Shown: positions 15,326 through 24,125 of the stretch, piece after piece
How the letters are laid out: each line of letters begins with the position of its first letter
Position numbering within the stretch: the first letter of the stretch is position 1
Assembly (NCBI GenBank): GCA_947630085.1
Contig: CANRGP010000012.1
Coordinates: 1 to 39,213 of the forward strand
DNA from: an uncultured Lachnospiraceae bacterium
GTDB taxonomy: Bacteria; Bacillota; Clostridia; Lachnospirales; Lachnospiraceae
Reading direction: 5' to 3'
Length of the DNA: 39,213 nucleotides
The notes under the pieces: model-generated
The model's input: only the letters and a program-made list of their open reading frames with translations
What the model was told of the DNA's origin: nothing
Databases searched by the model: none
Program-made: the position numbers and the translations under genes

Positions 15326-16951
15326 ATGGCTCAAAACCGCCATATTATCGAAAAGTACGGTTTCAAGCCATTTGTTACAAAACTCGCATACGGGGTTCCT
15401 GCCTCGCTTCCGGAAGAAATGCGCCCGATGGCGGAAAGCATCTGCGAATCTTTTCTGGACGCGGCGAAGCGCCTGACGGATCTGGGGCTTTCCTACCTTA
15501 CGCTGGACCGCGCCGCATCTACGCTTTCCACGGGAGAGCGGCAGCGGATGCAGCTGGCCCGCGCGGTGAGAAACCGCACGACTGGAGTCCTGTATGTTCT
15601 TGACGAGCCATCCATCGGCCTTCATCCGTCCAACCTGGAAGGACTTTCCGGCGTGATGTGCGACCTGGTCGCCGACGGGAATTCCGTCGTGCTGGTAGAC
15701 CATGACACCCAGGTGCTCGCGGAAGCGGACTGGCTGATCGAGCTCGGCCCGGAGGCCGGAGCGGGCGGCGGGAGCATTATCGCGCAGGGGACGCGAAAGG
15801 ATGTGGAGAACGATCCCCGTTCGCGGATCGGCGGTTTTCTGACGGGAAAAAGGGTCATCCGTGCCGGAAAACGCCATGCGCCGGATCAGATGTTTTCCGA
15901 TGGAACCATCCATCTGTCCACCTCCGCGATCCATACGGTGAAACCGCTGGAGGTGGATCTGCCCAAAGGGCGGCTGATCGCGGTAACCGGCGTCTCCGGA
16001 TCCGGAAAAACGACGATGATTCTGGAAAGCCTTGTTCCGGCTCTGGAGGCGTCCGTCCGCGGGGAGAAGCTTCCGGATCATGTGAAATCGGTATCGGCGG
16101 ACGGGATCACCCAGGTCAGGCTGATCGACGCGACCCCGATCGGGCTCAATGTGCGTTCCACAGTCGCCACCTATGCCGATGTCCACGATGAGCTTCGCAA
16201 GGTGTACGCGAAAACGGAGGACGCAAGGAAGAGAGGATACCGGGCGGGCGACTTTTCATACAATACGGGTAAGCTGCGCTGCCCGGTCTGCGACGGGACG
16301 GGTACAATCAATCTGGACGTCCAGTTTTTGCCCGACGTCCAGATCCCCTGTCCGGAATGCGGCGGCTCCCGCTATGCGAAGGAGGCGGGACTGGTCCGCC
16401 GTGCTCCGAAACACGGAGGGGAGGCAAAGACCCTTCCGGAGCTCATGGATATGAGCGTGGAGGAGGCCCTCGGCGCCTGCGCCGACCTTCCTCTTGTCGC
16501 GAGGAGGCTGAACGTGTTAAAGGAGCTGGGCCTGGGATATCTGACGCTGGGAGAGGAAACGCCGAGCCTTTCCGGAGGAGAGGCGCAGCGGCTGAAGCTT
16601 GCCAGCGAGATGGGAAAGGGACAGGAAGACACGGTATTTGTATTTGACGAGCCGACCATCGGGCTGCATCCTCTCGATGTGGAAACCCTGCTCCATGTGT
16701 TCGAGCGGCTGATCCGGAACGGCGCGACCGTCGTGGTCATCGAACATGATCTGGACGTGATACGCAACGCGGATTATATTGTCGATATGGGGCCGGACGG
16801 CGGCTCGCGCGGCGGCGAGATCGTAGCGGCGGGCACGCCGGAGGAGATCTGCGGATGCGAAAGGAGCAAAACGGGAGCTTATCTGAAGGCATATATGGCA
16901 GGCCGCGGGGCCGAAGAGCCAAAGCTGGGAGGAGAAGAACAATCATGCTGA
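15326..16951 (+). CDS. UvrA-like excinuclease ATPase, N-terminally truncated by the prophage
   Basis: The remnant is 541 codons of a UvrA-family ABC ATPase (short UvrA paralog type). Present: the ABC signature of the first half (LSTGERQRMQLARA, ~67-80) and its Walker B (VLYVLDEPSIGLHP). The second half is complete, with Walker A (GVSGSGKTT), a CxxC...CxxC zinc module (CPVC ... CPEC), signature LSGGEAQRLKLASEM and Walker B (VFVFDEPTIGLHP). Missing: the first Walker A and everything before it. A stop (TAG 15320-15322) lies directly upstream in frame and no ribosome binding site precedes 15326. The gene is therefore disrupted by integration and probably non-functional while the phage is resident. 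Overlaps the next gene by 7 nt. Confidence 0.85.
   Translation: MAQNRHIIEKYGFKPFVTKLAYGVPASLPEEMRPMAESICESFLDAAKRLTDLGLSYLTLDRAASTLSTGERQRMQLARAVRNRTTGVLYVLDEPSIGLHPSNLEGLSGVMCDLVADGNSVVLVDHDTQVLAEADWLIELGPEAGAGGGSIIAQGTRKDVENDPRSRIGGFLTGKRVIRAGKRHAPDQMFSDGTIHLSTSAIHTVKPLEVDLPKGRLIAVTGVSGSGKTTMILESLVPALEASVRGEKLPDHVKSVSADGITQVRLIDATPIGLNVRSTVATYADVHDELRKVYAKTEDARKRGYRAGDFSYNTGKLRCPVCDGTGTINLDVQFLPDVQIPCPECGGSRYAKEAGLVRRAPKHGGEAKTLPELMDMSVEEALGACADLPLVARRLNVLKELGLGYLTLGEETPSLSGGEAQRLKLASEMGKGQEDTVFVFDEPTIGLHPLDVETLLHVFERLIRNGATVVVIEHDLDVIRNADYIVDMGPDGGSRGGEIVAAGTPEEICGCERSKTGAYLKAYMAGRGAEEPKLGGEEQSC
15327..15370. other. Candidate attachment-site region (attR or attL)
   Basis: Imperfect 13-bp inverted repeat TGGCTCAAAACCG (15327-15339) / CGGTTTCAAGCCA (15358-15370), two mismatches, 18-nt spacer. 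It lies at the transition from phage-like to host-like sequence and next to the direct repeats. It may be the integrase core site; the true crossover can only be set by comparing with the other phage end. Confidence 0.4.
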
Positions 16952-17754
16952 AAAAATGTTATCCGGGGGGAAAGAAAAAGGCATTTTCGGTCACCTATGA
17001 CGACGGTGTGCTTCAGGACATCCGTTTCGTCGGGCTGCTGGAAAAGTACGGGCTCCGCGGAACCTTCAACCTGAACGCGGGACTGATGCAGGAGGAGTTT
17101 GAATGGACACATGAGAGCGGGATGAAGGTGCGGCGGCTCCCGGAGAGCGCCGCCCGGACCCTGTACGCCGGCCACGAGGTCGCGAGCCACACGTTTTCCC
17201 ACCCGTACCTGGAGGGAATGCCGAAGGAAGCGATCATGCGGGAGATGGCGGACGACCGGAAAGCGCTTTCGGAGCTGTTTGGACGGGAGATACCGGGGTT
17301 TGCGGTTCCGTTCGACTATTACAGTGACCAGATCCGGGAATGTGCGGCCGCCTGCGGATTTGAGTATGCCAGAATCTCGGAGGAGAGCGGGAATTATACT
17401 CCCGGAACGGATTATTTCGGATGGAAGGCCGGGATCTTTCATCTTTCGCCGAATTTTGCGGCATATGTGGACGGCTTTTTTGAAACGGACGAGGAGCTGG
17501 CCGTCTGCCAGATCGTGGGACATACATATGACCTGGATGCAGAAGGAATGTGGGAACAGATGGAGGATATTTTCCGCAGGGTAAAGGAAGATCCGGATGT
17601 GCTCCCGATGACGACGATCCAGCTGATCCGCTATCTGAAGGCAATGAACGGCCTGAAACGGACCGAAGGCGGGGCGGTCAATCTGAGCGGCATGGAATTG
17701 TGGCTGCGTGACGGGGAAAGGATCGTTTGTCTGCGTCCCGGGGAAGCTGTTTGA
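16945..17754 (+). CDS. Polysaccharide deacetylase family protein (NodB-type)
   Basis: 269-aa protein with the NodB metal-binding signs TYDDG (residues ~17-21) and HTFSH (H-x3-H). These residues hold the zinc or similar metal in deacetylases acting on N-acetylated sugars such as peptidoglycan or chitin-type oligosaccharides. The start at 16945 is chosen by GGAGG at 16929-16933 and overlaps the uvrA-like stop (ATGCTGA). There is no signal peptide, so a cytoplasmic or small-sugar substrate is possible. No further GlcNAc-specific evidence. Confidence 0.82.
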   Translation: MLKKCYPGGKKKAFSVTYDDGVLQDIRFVGLLEKYGLRGTFNLNAGLMQEEFEWTHESGMKVRRLPESAARTLYAGHEVASHTFSHPYLEGMPKEAIMREMADDRKALSELFGREIPGFAVPFDYYSDQIRECAAACGFEYARISEESGNYTPGTDYFGWKAGIFHLSPNFAAYVDGFFETDEELAVCQIVGHTYDLDAEGMWEQMEDIFRRVKEDPDVLPMTTIQLIRYLKAMNGLKRTEGGAVNLSGMELWLRDGERIVCLRPGEAV

Positions 17755-17836
17755 TCATATGGTCGAAATTTACAAAAAATAAACATTGATTGGGCGATAT
17801 AATACAAAAAATCACGGGGAAACGCTAAATTTAATA

Positions 17837-17865
17837 TAGATTTTTGTTAAAAATAATGATATAAT
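17837..17865 (+). promoter_or_regulatory. Candidate promoter of the phosphoesterase lipoprotein gene
   Basis: The 167-nt gap 17755-17921 is very AT-rich. A consensus TATAAT at 17860-17865 has only a weak TAGATT at -35 (17-nt spacing). A second TATAAT lies at 17798-17803 without a good -35. Confidence 0.35.
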
Positions 17866-17921
17866 GAATAAGTATTGAGGGTAACTTGTACACAGTTCAT
17901 AAAGCGAAAGGAGAAGGCATT

Positions 17922-20054
17922 ATGTACAGGAAAACAAGAGCGCTTGCCGTTCTGTCGTGCGCTGCCGCGCTGGCGCTGACATTGACGGCCTGCCAGGGTA
18001 CGCCGGTATCATCGACAAGTGCGGAGACGGAGGAAAGCGTGAAGGAAGAGACGACAAACGCGCCGGAGACGACAGCCGCGCCGGAGACGACGGCCGCCCC
18101 CGAAGAGACACAGGAGGAAACAGAAGCGCAGGCGGAGCCTGCGGAGGCCGCACTTACATACACCTTTTCCGGAAAGCAGGCGGACAGAGCGGGGTACGCG
18201 GAGGGAACCGTTTCCCTGGTCCCGGCGGAGTCCGGCACATACAGCCTGTACTGGAGCGACGATGAATCGGCCCTTTACGGCTTCTATGAGATCGCATCTC
18301 TGGAAGCAGAGGCCGGAAAGGCGGCCGAGTTTACGTTTGATTACCACACGGTGATCCCTCCTGACGCCACCAAGGTGATCGCGGTCGCAGGATCGGAGAA
18401 CGAGTATCCGACAGTGGCCGAGGCGGCCGCGGCCTGTGACATTCCGGAGGAAAAGCGCCTGGGGTACGGCAGCTTTGACGCGCTCTATACGTTCAACTCC
18501 TTCTCGGACATTCATATTGATGAGGAGCACTTCGGCGAGACTCCCGCTTTCTGGTGGGAGTATTCAGAGGAACATTGGGCGAAGGCACTGGAGTATGCCA
18601 GGGAAATGGATGTGGATTTCATTGTTTCTTCCGGCGACCAGGTGACCAACGCCAGCTTTGACAACCTGGATAAGGAATGGAAAGCCTATCAGCTGATCCT
18701 TTCGCAGTCCGATTACTGCAACCCGATCTATGAGTCCGGAGGCAACCATGAGGTCCGCCAGGACGGCGTGGTGGCGGAGGAGCTTCAGGCATTTGTTACC
18801 GGAAGCGGCCTCGACAGCACCATGGAGACGCTCACCGCGGCCAAGCCGTATTACAGCATTACCGAGCCGAAGACCGGCGATCTGTTTATCTTTATGGCGC
18901 TTGAAGCCGGGTACCGTCCGGCCCAGTACGATGAGTTTACGGACGAACAGCTTGACTGGGTGGAAAATCTTCTGAAAGAGAATTACGGGAACGGAAAGAA
19001 CATTTTTGTCGTGCAGCACGCCCTGATAAACGGATACGGCCCGGGCGACGACCTGGAGACGCCGTATTACGGCGGATCGGTTGACAAGGAGCTTCCTTCC
19101 GCGAAGAGGTTTATCTCCCTGCTTGAGGAGTATCCCGACATCGTGTGGATCTCCGGGCATTCGCATGAGGCGTTTGAACTCGGCTACAACTATACCGACA
19201 ATGACGGCGCCTCCTGCGCCATGATCCACAATCCCTCGGTGGGCAATCCGACTCATGTGACGGACGGCGCTCTTGACTATGCGTTCGACGAGAACCTCTC
19301 CCAGGGATATTACGTTCAGGTATTTGAAAATGCGAAGATCTTCAACGGAGTCAATCTCTGCGGCAAAAAGATCTATCCGGCATATTCCTACATCATTGAC
19401 GGAGAGACATCCCTGAACGAGCAGGAGGAAGAAGAAATATTCCTGTATCCGGATGTGGAGGTGACAGGCGGCACCCTGCGGTCGGTTCTGGCCAATGTAA
19501 GAACGGTTCTGGGCATTTACTATGAGTTCAGCTCCTACAACCAGTATCAGGACCTGAAGCGGGCGTATGAGGAGTACAAGTATGTGGACGCCGACGGGAT
19601 CAGCGACGAGGAGCGCCTAGCGGCGTACAGCAGGCTGAGAACGGCCATCGCTTATCTGCACCAGATCGTTGAGTTTACCAAGGGAAATGAATATGAAGTG
19701 GTATTTCCGGAACCGGCCCCCGAGGAGGAGGCAGAGGAAGTGACGCAGCGTGAAAAGGATCTTCTGGTCCGCATCCATTATCACAGGGAAGACGGCGACT
19801 ACGAGCCCTGGAGCGTATGGCTGTGGGGAACCGGAGACGGTACGGACAACGCGTTTACCGGAACCGATGATTTCGGCGTATATCTGGAATACACGGTGAC
19901 TCCCGATGTGACGTCCCTGGGCTTTATCGTAAGGACCGAGGGCTGGGACAAGGATGTGGATATGGACCAGTTCATCCCGGTCGGCGGAGATGTCACGGAA
20001 GATGAGATTGACGTCTATATCGAGTCCGGGGTAGAGGGATTCGAGATCCGCTGA
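17922..20054 (+). CDS. Lipoprotein metallophosphoesterase with pullulanase-associated domain
   Basis: 710-aa secreted lipoprotein; start 17922 has AAAGGAG upstream. Signal peptide with lipobox LTAC, lipidated Cys24, then a Pro/Glu/Thr linker (PETTAAP repeats, ~48-75). A beta domain (~80-170) precedes the calcineurin-like phosphoesterase domain: D196-x-H198, G238-D239, GNHE 274-277, a VQHA motif and GHSH. These are the five usual dinuclear metal motifs. The C-terminal ~90 residues (LLVRIHYHREDGDYEPW ... VWLWGTG) look like the PUD/CBM41 alpha-glucan-binding domain of pullulanases. So it is probably a surface enzyme held near glucan or glycan while hydrolysing phosphoesters; the substrate is unknown. 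A terminator follows at 20166-20203. Confidence 0.86.
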   Translation: MYRKTRALAVLSCAAALALTLTACQGTPVSSTSAETEESVKEETTNAPETTAAPETTAAPEETQEETEAQAEPAEAALTYTFSGKQADRAGYAEGTVSLVPAESGTYSLYWSDDESALYGFYEIASLEAEAGKAAEFTFDYHTVIPPDATKVIAVAGSENEYPTVAEAAAACDIPEEKRLGYGSFDALYTFNSFSDIHIDEEHFGETPAFWWEYSEEHWAKALEYAREMDVDFIVSSGDQVTNASFDNLDKEWKAYQLILSQSDYCNPIYESGGNHEVRQDGVVAEELQAFVTGSGLDSTMETLTAAKPYYSITEPKTGDLFIFMALEAGYRPAQYDEFTDEQLDWVENLLKENYGNGKNIFVVQHALINGYGPGDDLETPYYGGSVDKELPSAKRFISLLEEYPDIVWISGHSHEAFELGYNYTDNDGASCAMIHNPSVGNPTHVTDGALDYAFDENLSQGYYVQVFENAKIFNGVNLCGKKIYPAYSYIIDGETSLNEQEEEEIFLYPDVEVTGGTLRSVLANVRTVLGIYYEFSSYNQYQDLKRAYEEYKYVDADGISDEERLAAYSRLRTAIAYLHQIVEFTKGNEYEVVFPEPAPEEEAEEVTQREKDLLVRIHYHREDGDYEPWSVWLWGTGDGTDNAFTGTDDFGVYLEYTVTPDVTSLGFIVRTEGWDKDVDMDQFIPVGGDVTEDEIDVYIESGVEGFEIR

Positions 20055-20165
20055 GAAGACCGGATTCTCTGCCGATCGGCAGCCCGTTAACAGCGCCGCA
20101 GCATCGGGCAGCAATCGGAACACGGCGGTCAAATACAGCCGACAGGCGTCAGCAAAGGCAAACAA

Positions 20166-20203
20166 CGGCACAGAGGGCAGAATGCTTTCTGTGCCGCTTT
20201 TCT
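20166..20203 (+). terminator. Terminator after the phosphoesterase gene
   Basis: CGGCACAGA (20166-20174) / TCTGTGCCG (20188-20196) perfect 9-bp stem, followed by CTTTTCTTTCT. It lies between convergent genes and may serve both directions. Confidence 0.7.
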
Positions 20204-20208
20204 TTCTC

Positions 20209-22026
20209 TTATTTTATTTCCTGCAGAGACACATTCGGCGCCGCCATCAGGGAATAGTTTGTATGGTAGATGACGAAGCCGGGCGCGGCCCCCGGTACCT
20301 TGCGGATGTGTTTTTTCTGGATATAGTCGATCTCTACCTTTTCGTTCTCCCTTCCCCTGGAGTAATAGGCGGCCAGTGCCCCGGCCTCTTCAAAAACACG
20401 GTCGGGAAGCTCCTTCCCTTCTGTTTTGACGATGACGTGCGAGCCGGGGATGCCTTTCGCGTGAAACCACCAGTCGTTTCCGGAGGCCAGCCCGAAGGTC
20501 AGCTCCTCATTCTGGTAGTTGTTCTTTCCCACGTAAATGTGGAACCCGTCGGAGGAGAGATAGTGGAAAGGCCGGCTGGTGATCTTCGCTTTCCTGCCGG
20601 GCGCGCCATGGCGCCGGATATAGCCGAACTCGGTCAGCTCCTCCTTGATCGGTGCCAGATCCTCCTCTTTCAGCGCGATCTCCAGGGAAGCGGCGATGGA
20701 TTCCAGGTGTTCGATCTCCCGGCGGGTGGAAAGCGTCTGCTGCGTGAGGGCCTCGAAAGTACGCTTCATTTTGTTGTATTTGTCAAAATATCTCCGGGAA
20801 TTTTCACCGGCCGAAAGCTGCGGATCCAGCGGGATCCGGATCTCCCCGCCCGTATAATAGTTTACGCAGCGGAGCTCCTTTTCCCCTCCGGAAAGCCCGT
20901 AGCCGTAGGCATTCAGAAGCTCCCCGTAAACCCTGTACTGATCGCGTTTTTCGGTGTCGCGGAGCTGCTTTTCCTGCAGATCCAGTTTTTTGCAGGCCCG
21001 CTCCAGGGCAGTCTGCACGATTTTGCGGAGATCCGTGGATTTCTGGCGGATGCGGACGAGGGCGTCGCGGGAGGAATAGTAGTTTTCCAGCAAAAGGCTC
21101 ACGGATCCGAAGACCCGGGCGTGGTATCCGTCAGCGGAAGCGGATCCGGCATCTTCATCGGCGTTCGTGCCCGGAAGCGGATTGCCGGCGGCGTCATGAT
21201 CGTACCTGCACCCGTAGCAGGTCAGCGGTATGGAAGCAAATTCCACGGGCTGATCGTTTCGGAAGACGATGTTGGGCGTGAACCTTCCGGCCTTCACATC
21301 GTCCGTTACCAGGTTCAGCCTGCGGTACAGATGGGTCATTTCCGCGGGTGTCAGTTCATTGGCGGAACGGTCGTCGTCAATGGATGCCAGGTGGCACAGC
21401 TCCAGGGCTACGACAGGACCTATGCCGGTCAGGCCCGTATAGAGGGCCTTCTGAAGAGGAAGGGGAGAGGCGCTTATGCGGCGGATGAATTCCTCCTCGG
21501 TCACGGACAGAGGATCCGCCTTTTCAACAGTCCGGGGAATGAAGTATTCCCGGCCGGGAAGGACTTCGCGCACGGAGCTGACCTGGGCGGAAACGTGCTT
21601 GATGCTGTCCAGGATTATGCCGTCTTCCCGGCAGAAGATGATATTGCTGTGCTTGCCCATCAGCTCTACGATCAGCCTTTTCCGGCACAGATCGCCCATT
21701 TCGTCGAGGTGCTCGATCCCGAATTCGATGATCCGCTCCAGGCCGGGCTGCGTTACGCTCACGATGCGGCCGCTGCCGATGTGCTTGCGCAGGAGCATAC
21801 AGAAATTGGGCGCCGTCAGCGGGCCGGGCTTGTTGCTCTCCGTAAAATAGATAAGCGGAAGGCTGGCGCTGGCGGACATGAGCACCCGGCACGTTTCTCT
21901 GAAATTTTTCACGGTAAACAGGAGCTCGTCCTTTTCCGGCTGGGCAATCTTGGCAATTTTTGCCCCCTCCAGCCGCTCTTTTAAATCTCTGGTCAGATTT
22001 GCGATTACGATTCCGTCAAGTGCCAT
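20209..22026 (-). CDS. rqcH: RqcH / Rqc2 homologue (NFACT protein)
   Basis: 605-aa ribosome quality-control factor. In bacteria RqcH binds stalled 50S subunits with peptidyl-tRNA and adds C-terminal Ala tails that mark the product for proteolysis. The full NFACT layout is visible: N-terminal NFACT-N domain (MALDGIVIANLTRDL), central coiled coil (~265-440), and NFACT-R domain at ~470-570 (DGFHIYVGKNNYQNEEL ... DWWFHAKGIPGSHV). The start at 22026 has AGGAGG upstream. Its own promoter lies at 22093-22121. It stands alone, convergent with the phosphoesterase gene. Normal family length. Fibronectin-binding annotations of this family are historical. Confidence 0.93.
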   Translation of the reverse strand: MALDGIVIANLTRDLKERLEGAKIAKIAQPEKDELLFTVKNFRETCRVLMSASASLPLIYFTESNKPGPLTAPNFCMLLRKHIGSGRIVSVTQPGLERIIEFGIEHLDEMGDLCRKRLIVELMGKHSNIIFCREDGIILDSIKHVSAQVSSVREVLPGREYFIPRTVEKADPLSVTEEEFIRRISASPLPLQKALYTGLTGIGPVVALELCHLASIDDDRSANELTPAEMTHLYRRLNLVTDDVKAGRFTPNIVFRNDQPVEFASIPLTCYGCRYDHDAAGNPLPGTNADEDAGSASADGYHARVFGSVSLLLENYYSSRDALVRIRQKSTDLRKIVQTALERACKKLDLQEKQLRDTEKRDQYRVYGELLNAYGYGLSGGEKELRCVNYYTGGEIRIPLDPQLSAGENSRRYFDKYNKMKRTFEALTQQTLSTRREIEHLESIAASLEIALKEEDLAPIKEELTEFGYIRRHGAPGRKAKITSRPFHYLSSDGFHIYVGKNNYQNEELTFGLASGNDWWFHAKGIPGSHVIVKTEGKELPDRVFEEAGALAAYYSRGRENEKVEIDYIQKKHIRKVPGAAPGFVIYHTNYSLMAAPNVSLQEIK

Positions 22027-22059
22027 AGAAGCCTCCTGTCTGAATGATCATACCAGGCA

Positions 22060-22081
22060 GCCGCGCCGCATCCGGCGCGGC
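22060..22081 (-). promoter_or_regulatory. Hairpin in the rqcH 5' leader
   Basis: Perfect 9-bp GC-only stem GCCGCGCCG / CGGCGCGGC with a 4-nt loop (22069-22072). It lies between the predicted rqcH promoter and its ribosome binding site, near the 5' end of the mRNA. Possible mRNA-stability or control element. Confidence 0.5.
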
Positions 22082-22092
22082 CGCCTGCGGAT

Positions 22093-22121
22093 ATTGTATC
22101 ACAAGATGGTGCCGAGGACAA
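22093..22121 (-). promoter_or_regulatory. Candidate rqcH promoter
   Basis: On minus: TTGTCC (22116-22121), 17-nt spacer, TACAAT (22093-22098). Confidence 0.55.
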
Positions 22122-22220
22122 TGAAAAAACGACGGCGCAAGCGGCAGTCCCGGAGACGGCCGGCAAAACCGGGGCGGCAGACCGTTTTTTTGCGCCGCGG
22201 AATAAAAGTTCAGCTGGAAG

Positions 22221-22249
22221 TTGACTTGTTTTTTTATTTGGCTTATAAT
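22221..22249 (+). promoter_or_regulatory. Strong promoter for the yicC-gmk-rpoZ-rimO-pgsA-cinA run
   Basis: TTGACT (22221-22226), exactly 17 nt, TATAAT (22244-22249); 11 of 12 consensus bases. Transcription would start about 25 nt before the yicC ATG. Confidence 0.85.
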
Positions 22250-22282
22250 GGTAAATACTTATGAGGAAAGAGAGGACCCCAG

Positions 22283-23161
22283 ATGATCAGGAGCATGACG
22301 GGATTCGGGCGGTGTGAGAAGGTTACCGACAGCTATAAGATCACGGCGGAGATCAAGTCGGTCAATCACAGGTACCTCGACATGAGCATCAAGATGCCGA
22401 AGAAGTTCGGCTATTTCGAGGCGGCGCTCCGCAATCTGCTGAAGAACGACATCCAGAGGGGAAAGGTGGATGTCTATATCACTTATGAGGATTATACATC
22501 CCAGACCGTTCAGCTGAAATACAATGAGAGGCTGGCGGCCGAATATGTCGGGTATTTTGCAAAGATGAAGGAGACGTTCGGGCTCCGGGACGATGTCAGC
22601 GTATCCATGCTGGCGCATATGCCCGAGGTCCTGTCCATGGAAGAGGTCCCCGAGGATGAGGAATCCATGTGGAAGCTCCTTTCCGAGACGGTGAAGGAAG
22701 CGGCCGACGCATTTGTGGCAAGCAGGATCCGGGAAGGCGGGCAGCTGCAGGAGGATCTGCTGGGAAAGCTGGATGAGATGCTCGGGCTGGTGGAGGACAT
22801 CGAGAACCGGTCCCCGTCTGTGGTGGAGGAATACCGCAGAAAGCTGACGGAAAAGGTAAAAGAACTCCTGGAGGGAAAGAGCGTGGACGAATCCCGGATC
22901 GTGACCGAGACGACCGTTTATGCGGACCGGATCTGTGTGGACGAGGAGACGGTACGGCTCAGGAGCCACATCGCCAGTACCAGGCAGGAGCTGACTGCAG
23001 GCGGAAGCGTCGGACGCAAGCTGGACTTTATCGCCCAGGAGATGAACCGGGAGGCGAACACCATTCTGTCAAAATCCGGCGATCTGGAGATCGCGGGGAA
23101 GGCTATTGAACTGAAGACAGGGGTCGAGAAGATCCGTGAGCAGATCCAGAACATAGAATGA
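22283..23161 (+). CDS. YicC/YloC family endoribonuclease
   Basis: 292-aa protein with the family start MIRSMTGFGR and the conserved end (GRKLDFIAQEMNREANTI ... E.KTGVEKIREQIQNIE). The family acts as an endoribonuclease in E. coli (YicC) and lies before gmk in Firmicutes (YloC). First gene after the strong promoter; AGAGAGGA precedes the start. In Bacillus the remA gene stands between this gene and gmk; here only 27 nt separate them, so remA is absent or elsewhere. Confidence 0.9.
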   Translation: MIRSMTGFGRCEKVTDSYKITAEIKSVNHRYLDMSIKMPKKFGYFEAALRNLLKNDIQRGKVDVYITYEDYTSQTVQLKYNERLAAEYVGYFAKMKETFGLRDDVSVSMLAHMPEVLSMEEVPEDEESMWKLLSETVKEAADAFVASRIREGGQLQEDLLGKLDEMLGLVEDIENRSPSVVEEYRRKLTEKVKELLEGKSVDESRIVTETTVYADRICVDEETVRLRSHIASTRQELTAGGSVGRKLDFIAQEMNREANTILSKSGDLEIAGKAIELKTGVEKIREQIQNIE

Positions 23162-23188
23162 GCCCTCGGGCAGGACGGAGCGGAAAAT

Positions 23189-23839
23189 ATGGAGCATCAG
23201 GGAGTTTTGGCGGTGGTGTCCGGGTTTTCGGGCGCGGGAAAGGGCACGCTCATGAAGGAGCTTGTCAGGAGATATGACAATTACGCCCTTTCGGTATCGG
23301 CGACCACGAGAGATCCCCGGCAGGGAGAGGTCCACGGAAGAGAGTATTTTTTCCTCACGGATGAGCAGTTTGAGGAGATGATCCGGGAGGGGAAGCTGAT
23401 CGAGTATGCCAGATATGTGGATCATTATTACGGGACGCCGCGGGAATATGTGACGGAGCAGATGCAGGCAGGACGCGACGTGATCCTTGAGATCGATATC
23501 CAGGGCGCCCGGCGGATCCGAGAGCAGTTCCCGGAAGCGCTGCTTTTGTTTGTGACCGCGCCCAGTGCCGGCGAGCTGAGGTCCCGCCTGGTGGGACGGG
23601 GCACGGAATCGCCGGAGGTGATCGAGGCAAGACTTGCGCGGGCCCGCAGGGAGGCGGAAGGTATCGACAGCTACGACTACCTTCTGATCAACGACGATCT
23701 GGACGAATGTGTGGAGCAGGCCCACAGACTGATCCAGGCGCAGCACCTCCGGGTGGAAAACAACCGGAAGCTGATTGAAAATATACGGACGGAACTGGAC
23801 CGTATCCAGGGCGGGGGAGAGATCCCCGGAACATTCTGA
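23189..23839 (+). CDS. gmk: Guanylate kinase
   Basis: 216-aa enzyme converting GMP and ATP to GDP and ADP. P-loop GFSGAGKGTL at ~11-20; GMP-binding signature SVSATTRDPRQGEVHGREYFF (Ser, Arg and Tyr positions conserved); lid arginines RLARARRE near 153-160. The start at 23189 has GGAGCGG upstream. Located between yicC and rpoZ as in other Clostridia. Confidence 0.96.
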   Translation: MEHQGVLAVVSGFSGAGKGTLMKELVRRYDNYALSVSATTRDPRQGEVHGREYFFLTDEQFEEMIREGKLIEYARYVDHYYGTPREYVTEQMQAGRDVILEIDIQGARRIREQFPEALLLFVTAPSAGELRSRLVGRGTESPEVIEARLARARREAEGIDSYDYLLINDDLDECVEQAHRLIQAQHLRVENNRKLIENIRTELDRIQGGGEIPGTF

Positions 23840-23863
23840 ACAACAGGAAAGGAGACATATCAT

Positions 23864-24118
23864 ATGTTACATCCATCTTATCATGATCTGATTGAAGCAG
23901 TAAACAGCGGTGTGGAGCCGGGCGAGGAGCCGGTGGTGCAGAGCCGCTATTCCATTGTGATCGCCGCCGCCAAGAGGGCCAGGCAGCTGATCGCGGGCGA
24001 GGAGCCCCTGACGGAGAATGCGGGCAAGAAGCCTCTGTCCGTTGCCGTGGATGAACTGTATCACCAGAAAGTAAAGATCGTCAGCGAGGACGATACTGCC
24101 GACGACGCGGCAGAATGA
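23864..24118 (+). CDS. rpoZ: RNA polymerase omega subunit
   Basis: 84-aa subunit that supports RNA polymerase assembly. It starts MLHPSYHDLIEAVNSG and contains RYSIVIAAAKRARQL, the typical omega helix. Downstream of gmk, with AAAGGAG before the start. The C-terminus is acidic. Confidence 0.93.
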   Translation: MLHPSYHDLIEAVNSGVEPGEEPVVQSRYSIVIAAAKRARQLIAGEEPLTENAGKKPLSVAVDELYHQKVKIVSEDDTADDAAE

Positions 24119-24125
24119 GGAACAG

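Larger units (their letters stand above)
1..15350. mobile_element. Prophage right part (tail, host recognition, lysis, attachment end)
   Basis: The run tape measure, tail proteins, fibre, XkdX-like protein, endolysin is the standard late-gene order of Firmicutes siphophages. The left end lies outside the window. The right end is placed between the endolysin terminator (to 15236) and the first clearly host-like codons of the interrupted UvrA-like gene (about 15380). Base composition changes there from AT-richer phage sequence to GC-rich host sequence. No capsid, packaging or lysogeny genes are visible, so they must lie to the left. The exact boundary is inferred, not proven. Confidence 0.88.

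Noticed and set aside
15196-15603. 135-aa open frame on + across the phage-host junction
   Set aside because: It runs through the terminator and the att region and overlaps the UvrA-like frame; no ribosome binding site or domain.
20182-21984. 600-aa open frame on + opposite rqcH
   Set aside because: It is antisense to a complete, well-recognised RqcH, has no domain, and results from GC-rich codon structure.
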